Part shown: positions 46,001 to 51,856 of the stretch, piece after piece
How positions within the stretch are numbered: position 1 is the stretch's first letter
Layout: each line of letters opens with the position of its first letter
Source of the DNA: Paludisphaera borealis
GTDB lineage: Bacteria > Planctomycetota > Planctomycetia > Isosphaerales > Isosphaeraceae
NCBI RefSeq assembly: GCF_001956985.1
Contig: NZ_CP019082.1
Span: forward strand, 7,192,001 to 7,256,000
Length of the DNA stretch: 64,000 nucleotides
Direction: 5' to 3'
Position numbers and translations under genes: made by a program
Notes under the pieces: generated by a model
What the model was told of the DNA's origin: nothing
Databases searched by the model: none
The model's input: only the letters and a program-made list of their open reading frames with translations

Positions 46001-47272
46001 TTTCAGGCCGAGGAGTTCGGCGCCGCCGCGGGGATTACGACGCGCGGCTTCCACGTCGAGCGCGCGAACTGGTGGCTCAAGGTGCAGGCGCCGCGCCGCG
46101 CCGAGGCGTCCCGCGTCGCGGACGACGACTCCGCCCGCGTGAAGACGGCGGAAGTCATCTACGTCCTGTCGCCGGACGGGTCGCTCCTCGGCCGGGCCTC
46201 GTACCAGACCGAGCCGCGCACCGGCCAGTTCCTCACCGTCGACCTCCCCGCCGAGGGCGTCCCGACCTGGGCGACCGTCGAGGGGACGGCCGTGGAGCCG
46301 TTGCTCGCCGAAGGCGGAAGATGGATGATCCCGCTCGAGGAACAGACCACCCAGTGCGTGACCGTCGTTTGGAACGAAGGCCCCGCCGCTGATCCTGCTC
46401 GATCACGGTCGCTTGGCCTGCCGCGCGCCGGGACGGGACGGGCGTCGACTCTGGTCGGCGTCCATCTGCCTCCCGAACGCGTCCTCAAACCCGCGCTCAG
46501 CGGCCTGGAGATCGTGGGGTCGGAACGCGTGGAGCAGGAGCGATCCGATCAAATCGCCCAGCGGATCACCGAATTCCTGGCCGAGATGGATCGCGGCTCG
46601 GGCCGCGACCGGGAACGTCTGACCTCGCTCCTGATCAACCATGAACTGGCGATTCGAACCGTCGAGCACGCGTTGCAAGCCGTGTCGAGGCGAGGCGCGG
46701 ACCGCGCGCGGCGCGACCGGGCCGCGCGCGAGCTTGAGGTCGTCAAGTCGTCGCGAGCCGCTGTGGTCGAGGCCGTCCGCTCGGCGGGGCTGGACGAGCA
46801 GATCGAGTCGGCCCGGGTCTACCTGGGACTCTCCGACAAGGGGGCGGGGGCGCAAACCCTCGGCGTCCCCGAACCGACCGGCGTCGACCGGATCCGGAAG
46901 CTCGGCAAGCCGACGTTCCTGATCGGCTCAATGCCGGGACTCCAAGAGCCGCCGGTCCAGGTCGAGGTCGTCGTCGACGGGCCGACGTGGTACGCGGGAT
47001 CGAGCGCCGACCGAGCGCGGTCGATGCTGCTTCTGGTCCTGCTGCTCGGGTTGGGCGTGACCGGACTGACGACGGCTCGCCTGGCGGGCGCCCAAAGCCT
47101 GATGATCGCCGCCTGCCTGGCGCTCGCGGCCCTGGCCGGCGGCCCTCCAGGACTGGCCCTGGCCGCGGCGGCCGTCGCGGTGGGCTGGTCGTCCGCCGCT
47201 CCCTGGAGAACGCGAGTACCGGCCGACCGCGTCGAGAGCACCCTGGGCTCAAGCCTCGTCAGCTCGCGTTGA
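40097..47272 (+). CDS. Very large exported membrane protein of unknown function (2391 residues)
   Basis: An unrecognised protein. A signal peptide (residues ~8-30) is followed by VVRVPIPSKRVANFF and a long beta-rich outer region. Three to four membrane helices occur at ~1144-1195 (WLTAVLIVLVGL; GLIVPMLLMTAAVVV; AGLFLGALGLLLIRL). At ~1237-1260 a second signal-peptide-like segment appears (RVATLLAATAACLAIPPALA) and is followed by IIALIPYDGVYDRSIPPGR, an opening like that of the first half, then another ~1000 residues of beta-rich sequence and a coiled coil (~2150-2240). The C-terminus has two or more membrane helices (~2307-2370). The layout suggests fusion of two once-separate exported proteins. 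No catalytic motif was found. The paired hairpin repeat begins 3 bases after the stop. Confidence 0.82.
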   Translation: MAPARFIAVSRLLLVGLGTIVLTAAARSADALPEVVRVPIPSKRVANFFPADTPLRLMTPREFDALVKTAEERVRRSDSGQPRLVRARHSARFSAGLLNGRSELVIANASQGSAMLPLEPWSPALLADVKSGATIGALSSGKTALWLEPPKSTDATSETTITLEWELRARPDSRGRLFALALPGDETSSLTLDAPKGWAPSGPSGRREGPVAGPGTDRELWRFHGRPAECELRLVDLEEKKDESNQPHVWVGGPTRIDLGAGGGKEARTVNFTTAWSVQTDSSETREFSAELAPELELLGVVGPNVREFHLDPRTEQGASRVTVTLAGNSQTVSTVEFQAHVRAPVEGTWTVPSIRPLPPAVWTGGATSITLDEFHTVRACRERDGRRIPPSSADPQSAAQLVFESFAPGPVADLTFRGAGTETPYVVRGRLFVRQSSTRLECEFDGLGSGGSASEYDVELPPNWILDRVQVSGVDDAVSWHQTVRPDGSILLRVLAPPADASAEGRSLTLSAGATVAPGRGPLALPRVRLVKGTIADEAWVALVDEPTLLTPISTSGLAWIDPAQVKGLLPPSMTPPSDLRPALGWRWTADAAEAMIDRQRVEQERQGWIHVKARIEDQGRRLAVSGRITVTGGREGLESLPIWIDLSPNAALSWTFSDPATGRKIATTPLSESARRKLGLPRSGVALELAATRPTSGRTAVDFRAETPWTGQGRVPLPCLPNAFAPRGVVVVEIPHRMRSKVVTKELSRIEASLAGRLAPGPGPSTTAVASPSTSSPSSPYWTAHALTYWKPGCTLDLATEELTPAMIRGVVHDARLTTLVYPQGRWLNRLRLVVGADQLDAIPLKLPADAELARVRLDGLDVAPTLDQGNLSIPPPRARNEKTRTIELDYYVNVGRSFDRRAIRPAVPDFGLPCLSFGWELVLPADWEIDRAGQGFVMNTMDEAVGWPFGSLGFPRPRWPGRRPTPVLGEEGLRALDEQLTNAASRELTFSEWFTRWDSGSFPVVIDRLSLVAEGYGPRTPCQPAQRDPSGSSVSLRTLRQNGLALVLVDDTLVVTSRREAGLADAATTWRDAVAEALFWGADRTDRFQSAARWRGEASSSDPTAARRERQLPGWSTWRLSSSGWPGQDSHVQTIDRTSRIVPGWLTAVLIVLVGLKGGRSPRRGLIVPMLLMTAAVVVHDRTRVAPAPLSAGLFLGALGLLLIRLGRLLRTTLGGARAGLRSNHGRTPFLKRTGARVATLLAATAACLAIPPALAVLDVEKPIIALIPYDGVYDRSIPPGRIVVRQEDYQRLARIAEPPPAAAGSELAILSAEHHAKRSKDREVAVVSDYTLKLGPGSVAFDFPVSGARDIEATVDDQSAPVLIAPGGERGVVTVAGSRTVRLQLRRTTVPALDGAMEVLDLKINPSPLARLILDQPPGFRPVQHLGARGKVVAKGDQTIHANLGPVDRIEISWTSAEPVLDQPSASVESIVLWDLDPAGERVRARLTYRPRRRTSTIRIAMEPGLIPREIQVPGLVDSSWGGTPQNPEWIARVDPPIQDRTTVVLDFWRPLQATTASRPGEPVDPSGAITRRFPKMEPLGVDRDSGLLAVRRPGHWTGRLEPIKGAEPLSDESFVRAWGTLPDDALTFAGTVRFNARDAVEFRTGPTPLRLKMKPSVQLRLDSGRIDCQIEAELTEISGLLDHLAFQIPEPLIVLGVESEGMTDWSRPAGRPLQVRFDHVELMSRRAIKIKIKGWIPVTELDAKAKPQQFRTPLPWIVLPGASTAPGSLIVVSKAPAELPATPGGVVLLSSGPAEAGGPGSRQVYRIDDPTKAAELRWSPPPPRVNVSVLSQMTIHPDSAEWIAILRYDVAGGSLDAIHLEIPAIWAAKAQLQLAGQDHQLTTVLRDQSTFWLITPERPIWGSQRLVLRSSVPIASEQEVKFPEVTPRGQGAADAWLGLVFATASPLTIAGSAGLQSIAYTSRFQAEEFGAAAGITTRGFHVERANWWLKVQAPRRAEASRVADDDSARVKTAEVIYVLSPDGSLLGRASYQTEPRTGQFLTVDLPAEGVPTWATVEGTAVEPLLAEGGRWMIPLEEQTTQCVTVVWNEGPAADPARSRSLGLPRAGTGRASTLVGVHLPPERVLKPALSGLEIVGSERVEQERSDQIAQRITEFLAEMDRGSGRDRERLTSLLINHELAIRTVEHALQAVSRRGADRARRDRAARELEVVKSSRAAVVEAVRSAGLDEQIESARVYLGLSDKGAGAQTLGVPEPTGVDRIRKLGKPTFLIGSMPGLQEPPVQVEVVVDGPTWYAGSSADRARSMLLLVLLLGLGVTGLTTARLAGAQSLMIAACLALAALAGGPPGLALAAAAVAVGWSSAAPWRTRVPADRVESTLGSSLVSSR

Positions 47273-47274
47273 GA

Positions 47275-47370
47275 TACAAGCTCGAAGCGCCAGCGAGTGG
47301 ATCGTCCCGACGGCCGACGCCGGATGCGACGTGGTCCGGGAGATCCACTCGCTGGCGCTTCGAGCTTGTA
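47275..47370. repeat. Paired hairpin repeat, copy C (perfect)
   Basis: Arms of 29 bases at 47275-47303 and 47342-47370 are exact reverse complements, around a 38-base centre. It shares the arm core GAAGCGCCAGCGAGTG with copies A and B. It sits between two convergent stops (47272 and 47383) and could serve as a two-way terminator. Confidence 0.95.
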
Positions 47371-47382
47371 AACCCGAGGCGT

Positions 47383-48669
47383 TCAGCCGATCAGTTCGGG
47401 AAGCGGCTTGCCGCCGTCGACGATCTTCATCGGGCGGCCGCGGGGGGTAGTGTACTGGGTGTCGATGCCGATGCCCATGGTCTTGGTCATCGTCGCAATC
47501 AGGTCCATCACGCCGATGGGTCGATCGGAGACGTCGACGCCGTCTTTGTCGGTCGAGCCGACGACTTGCCCCGACTTCATGCCGCCGCCGCCGACGACGA
47601 CCGACCAGCTCCGCGGCCAATGGTCTCGGCCGGCGTTCTGATTGATCCGAGGAGTGCGGCCGAACTCGCCCATCCAGACGATCATCGTCGTGTCGAGCAG
47701 CCCGCGCGCCGCGAGGTCGGCCACGAGCGCCGACATCCCGAGATCCAGCTCGGGGAGCAGACGTTTGGAAAGGGCGTCGAAATTATTGGTGTGGGTGTCC
47801 CAGCCGCCGAGCGAGACCTCGACGTAGCTGACCCCCTGCTCGACCAGCCGCCGGGCCATCAGGCAGCCCGAACCGAACGACCCCTTGCCGTAGGCCTCGC
47901 GAATCGGCGCGGGCTCGGAATCGAGGCTGAAGATGTTCTTCAACTTCGAATTCATCATCCGGATCGTCTTGCCGTAGACGGCCTTGTGGTCGACGGCCAT
48001 CTGATTGCGACGCTGGCCGATGAACTGGTTCTCGACCTGGCTGAGCATCTGGAGCCTGCGCTCCAGGCGCAGCTCGTCGACGTCGCCGGGGGGTTTGAGG
48101 TTGGCGATCGGCGCGTTCGGGTTCTGCACCATGAAGGGGGTGTACGACATGCCCAGGAACCCGGCCCCCGCCCCCGGCGAGTTGATCGCCACGCAGTGCG
48201 GCAGGTCGAAGTCGCTCATCTGCGAGCCTAACTCAAGCGCGCAGGACGAGCCCCAGCCGGGATGGACCACCGTCGGGTTGGGCACGTAGCCGGTGTGCAT
48301 CAGGTACGTGCCGCGCTCGTGGTTGCCCTCCTTCGAGTCGAGCGACCGAAGGATGTTCAGATGGTGCATCTGCTTGGCCGTCTTGGGCATGTGCTCGCTG
48401 ATCTGGACGCCCGGCGCCGACGTCGCGATCGGTCGAAACGGCCCGCCGTTCTTCTCGCTGTCGGGCTTGAGGTCCCAGATGTCGAGATGGCTGGGGCCTC
48501 CCGACATCCAGAGCACGATGCAGCTCCGGTGTTTCTTGCGGACGTCCGCGGCGTTGGCCCGAAGGTCCGTGAAGAACTGCGCCGCCGGAACGCTCAGGGC
48601 CGTGGCGGCCATGTGGCCCAGGAAGTGGCGTCGGCTGAGTCCGCCGGGCGAAGCCATGATCGACGACAT
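47383..48669 (-). CDS. DUF1501 family protein, second copy
   Basis: A 428-residue DUF1501 protein with an RRHFLGHMAATALSVPAAQF twin-arginine-type export signal. Family marks: VLWMSGGPSHLDIWDLKP, VEVSLGGWDTHTNNF and MGEFGRTPRINQNAGRDHW, which hold the presumed metal-binding Asp/His/Asn residues. It is shorter than the copy at 11.7 kb and of a different subgroup (GGWDTHTNNF rather than RAWDHHGG). It lies 81 bases downstream of the DUF1549/DUF1553 gene on the same strand, so the two form the usual pair. A second ATG at residue 5 could also be used. Confidence 0.95.
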   Translation of the reverse strand: MSSIMASPGGLSRRHFLGHMAATALSVPAAQFFTDLRANAADVRKKHRSCIVLWMSGGPSHLDIWDLKPDSEKNGGPFRPIATSAPGVQISEHMPKTAKQMHHLNILRSLDSKEGNHERGTYLMHTGYVPNPTVVHPGWGSSCALELGSQMSDFDLPHCVAINSPGAGAGFLGMSYTPFMVQNPNAPIANLKPPGDVDELRLERRLQMLSQVENQFIGQRRNQMAVDHKAVYGKTIRMMNSKLKNIFSLDSEPAPIREAYGKGSFGSGCLMARRLVEQGVSYVEVSLGGWDTHTNNFDALSKRLLPELDLGMSALVADLAARGLLDTTMIVWMGEFGRTPRINQNAGRDHWPRSWSVVVGGGGMKSGQVVGSTDKDGVDVSDRPIGVMDLIATMTKTMGIGIDTQYTTPRGRPMKIVDGGKPLPELIG

Positions 48670-48750
48670 GAAAGGTCGGCTCCTAGAAGGTCCCGGACCG
48701 CCCCGCGCGGCGGGCGGACGAGGGAGAGGCGGCGGCGTTGGAATGCTACG

Positions 48751-50445
48751 TCAATGGATCAGGATGAACTCGTTGGAGTTGAGCAGCGCCCAGAAGAGGT
48801 CCTGCAAGACATGAAGCGAGTCGGGGAACGCATCCAGGTACTGCATGGCCGCGTGTCGCTCCTTGGCCGTCGGGAACCGGCTGAGGGCCGCCAGGTAGAT
48901 CTGATCGATCATGTAAGGCGCCGGCGCGCGTCCTTGCTTTTGGGCCTGCTCAAGGACGTCGGCGAGGAAGCTGCCGGACTTGCCGGAAAGGGCGTCCTTC
49001 ATCAGCTCGCCGTTCATCATCATCAGCGACTGGGGGATCGTCCCTTGAAAGCTGGTCGCCTCGTCCCCCTCGTCGTTGCCGAAGGCGAAGAGGAATTGCT
49101 TCATCCAGGCCTCGCGTTTGGCGTCGTCGCGACCGCCGGCGGTCTTGTGGGCCGAGGTCGCCGTGAGCAGCGAGTCGAAAAGCTGTTCGGGCGACATCGG
49201 CCGAAGCTGCATGACGTTAAAGACGCTGTCGTCCCGGTCGCCTCCCTTGGAAACCTCGCCCTTGCCGGCCCGGAGGCTCGTCGCCTGGTAGGCCCGCGAC
49301 GTCATGATCCAGCGGATCATCTGCTTGACGTCGTATTTGGAGTCGCGGAACGCGTCGGCCAGCTTGTCGAGGATCTCCGGGTTCACAGGGACGTTGTGGG
49401 GGCCGATGTCGTCGATCGGGTTGACGAACCCCCGCCCCAGGAACTGAGCCCACATCCGGTTGGCCATGGCCCGGGGAAGCAGGTCGCTCTTGGGGTCGGT
49501 GATCATCTTGCCGAGCTCGACGCGACGGATCACGCCGTCGCCGTGGCCGGCCTTCACGCCGTTGAGGAACGTGGGGAAGGCGACGCCCATCATGCCGTTG
49601 CGCTTCTCGAACCGGGCCGTGGCGTTGGACGGCTCGTCATGCAGCTCGGTGTGGTCGTAGGCTTCCAGGCCGGCGGCGTTGGGCGCGTTCTTGTCCTCGG
49701 TCTTGACCCCTCGGAAGAACGCGTTGATCCCCCAGAAATCGCTCTGCTTCCAGTCGTTGTTCGGGTGGTCGTGGCACTGCACGCATTGGATCTGCTGGCC
49801 GAGGAACAGCCGGGTGGTCCGCGCGGTGAGCGGCACCGCCTCGGATTCGAGATGCGCCAGCGTGAAGTTGACCGCCCCGTTCTCGCGGTTCGAGCCGCTG
49901 GCCGTAACCAGGTCGTAGACGACCTCGTTCCAAGGGCGGTCGGCCGCGAACTGCTTGCGCAGCCAGGCGGTCAGGGCCGCTCGATCGACCATCCGCCCCT
50001 GGGGGCTGCGGCCGACCAGGAGGGTGGTCCACTGGGTCGCGAAGTTCTTGGGGAAGTCGACGTGGTTGAGCAGATATTCGACCAGCTTGCCTCGCTTGTC
50101 GGCTTCACGCGTGGACAGGAACGCGCGAGCTTCCTGGACGCTGGGGATGCGGCCCAGGACGTCGAGATAGGCGCGACGGAGGAATTCCTCGTCGCTCGCC
50201 GGCTTGCCCGGCTTGACTCCGGCCTCTTTCCAGGCCGCTTCCAGCAGCGGGTCGAGGAAGTTCCCGGCGGCGGAGACCGAAGCCTGGGAGGCCGTCGACG
50301 ACTTCGACGCCGGCCGATCGCCGGCCGTCGCTAGGATCGGAATCGCGAAAATCGCCCAGGCGAGGGCCGCGCCGCTCGCCGTCGCGAACGCGACCGCCGA
50401 AACACGAAGTCCCCGGCCGACCCGCCGTCCCTGTCGCGAATTCAT
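48751..50445 (-). CDS. DUF1549/DUF1553 protein without cytochrome domain
   Basis: The ATG at 50445 is chosen because it opens a positively charged start and export helix (VSAVAFATASGAALAWAIFA, ~14-33); upstream codons to 50523 lack family character. The 564-residue protein has DUF1549 (~75-290, with AYLDVLGRIPSVQEARAFL and CVQCHDHPNNDWKQSDF) and DUF1553 (~310-550, with PRAMANRMWAQFLGRG and FDSLLTATSAH). Unlike the gene at 13.1 kb it has no N-terminal CxxCH cytochrome module and no carbohydrate-binding insertion. The CVQCH within DUF1549 is part of that family's own signature. It is the first gene of the pair with DUF1501. Confidence 0.94.
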   Translation of the reverse strand: MNSRQGRRVGRGLRVSAVAFATASGAALAWAIFAIPILATAGDRPASKSSTASQASVSAAGNFLDPLLEAAWKEAGVKPGKPASDEEFLRRAYLDVLGRIPSVQEARAFLSTREADKRGKLVEYLLNHVDFPKNFATQWTTLLVGRSPQGRMVDRAALTAWLRKQFAADRPWNEVVYDLVTASGSNRENGAVNFTLAHLESEAVPLTARTTRLFLGQQIQCVQCHDHPNNDWKQSDFWGINAFFRGVKTEDKNAPNAAGLEAYDHTELHDEPSNATARFEKRNGMMGVAFPTFLNGVKAGHGDGVIRRVELGKMITDPKSDLLPRAMANRMWAQFLGRGFVNPIDDIGPHNVPVNPEILDKLADAFRDSKYDVKQMIRWIMTSRAYQATSLRAGKGEVSKGGDRDDSVFNVMQLRPMSPEQLFDSLLTATSAHKTAGGRDDAKREAWMKQFLFAFGNDEGDEATSFQGTIPQSLMMMNGELMKDALSGKSGSFLADVLEQAQKQGRAPAPYMIDQIYLAALSRFPTAKERHAAMQYLDAFPDSLHVLQDLFWALLNSNEFILIH

Positions 50446-50978
50446 GGGAAACCACCCCCAAGAGGCCAACCCCGGGCGATCTCGGGTCGTGCCGACGCGG
50501 GACCGGTCGTTTCGATTTCTCAAGATGCGGCGCGTGGAAATTTCGAAAGCGACAGGCGTCGACCGGACCAGGACGCGGAGGATGTTCCTCGAACGACTAC
50601 ACCCTTCTACGATCTATTACCAGACTAGTTCACCGATGTGACCGCCACAAGTTTATTCAAGCCTCGACTCACCCGTCAATCCACGCATTGCGCCGAATTC
50701 TTCGTAAGCGTCGGCCTTGGGGAGGTTTCCGATGCAGGGTCGACGCCGGCCGTCCGAACGGTTGCGTCGGGTCTTTCGGCTGCGCATAATGAACCTCTTC
50801 GTCGGAGCTTCGTAAAGGGATGGTAAGGACGGCGAAGGCTCCGCGCATCGCATTCAACGACCGAGTCGTATCCGGCTGACGGGCGGTTCCCACTTGACCG
50901 TCCGGTCTCCGGTCAGGCCAACTCGGCCCTCTTTTACAGGGTCGATCCGATTTCAAAGTCTGGGAGGAACGTATCGGC
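50446..50978. other. Intergenic region between divergent DUF1549 and ABC-transporter genes
   Basis: These 533 bases contain no credible gene. The part 50590-50700 is visibly less GC-rich (TCTATTACCAGACTAGTTCA and neighbours) and probably holds the divergent promoters; I could not assign -35/-10 boxes. GGGAGG lies about ten bases before the ABC gene start. Confidence 0.5.
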
Positions 50979-51707
50979 ATGTCCACGCCGGTCATGATCG
51001 AAGCCGACGGGCTTTGCAAGCAATTTGGTTCGTTTCTGGCGGTCCGCGACGTGTCCTTCTCGATCCCCAAGGGGCAGGTAGTCGCGTTCCTCGGCCCCAA
51101 CGGGGCGGGCAAGACCACGACGATGCGGCTGCTCACGGGGTTCGTGGCGCCCACGCACGGCTCGGCCCGGATCGCCGGGATCAACGTCCAGGAAAACCGG
51201 ATCGAGGCCGCCGAGCGGCTCGGCTACCTGCCGGAAAACGGTCCGCTCTACACCGATATGACGCCGATCGGCCTGCTTCGGTTCTTCGGCGCGGCCCGCG
51301 GCCTGTCGGGATCGCGGCTGGCCGACCGCATCGCCGCCGTCGTCGATCAGTGCTCGTTGAGCACCGTCGCCCACAAGGCGATCGGCAAGCTCTCCAAGGG
51401 CTACCGCCAGCGGGTGTCGATGGCCCAGGCGATTCTCCACGATCCCGACGTGCTGATCATGGACGAGCCGACCAGCGGCCTCGACCCGAACCAGATCCGG
51501 GGCGTTCGCGCGCTGATCCGCGACCTCGGTAAGACGAAGACCGTGCTGGTCTCGACGCACATCCTCCAGGAGGTCGAGCCGATCGCCGGCCGCGTGCTGT
51601 TCATCCACGACGGCAAGATCGTCTTCGACGGCGCCCCGGCCGACCTCGCCCGCAAGAGCGGCACCCTGGAAGAAGCCTTCTATTCGTTGACGTCGCAACC
51701 GGTGTAA
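50979..51707 (+). CDS. ABC transporter ATP-binding protein (GldA/NatA-like)
   Basis: A 242-residue ABC ATPase. Walker A GPNGAGKTT, Q-loop region LGYLPENGPLYTDM, signature LSKGYRQRVSMAQ, Walker B VLIMDEPTSGLD and switch His in VSTHILQE are all present, in the order and spacing of the exporter-type ABC subfamily used by GldA, NosF and CcmA-like systems. It energises the membrane subunit encoded 150 bases downstream. Together with the following two genes it resembles the Gld ABC system linked to gliding motility in Bacteroidota, though in other phyla the same set is found in non-gliding bacteria. Confidence 0.94.
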   Translation: MSTPVMIEADGLCKQFGSFLAVRDVSFSIPKGQVVAFLGPNGAGKTTTMRLLTGFVAPTHGSARIAGINVQENRIEAAERLGYLPENGPLYTDMTPIGLLRFFGAARGLSGSRLADRIAAVVDQCSLSTVAHKAIGKLSKGYRQRVSMAQAILHDPDVLIMDEPTSGLDPNQIRGVRALIRDLGKTKTVLVSTHILQEVEPIAGRVLFIHDGKIVFDGAPADLARKSGTLEEAFYSLTSQPV

Positions 51708-51856
51708 CCCTCCGAGAGCGCGGCCGTCGGCCCGGCCCGGGCGTCGTGAGCGTCGGATTGCTTCCTTAAATTAAAGAAGCGACGAGCCGCGCGGCTTCGC
51801 CTCATCGTCAGCAGACCAGACCCTCGACCACTGCCCAATTTAGAGGAATCCCCGCG

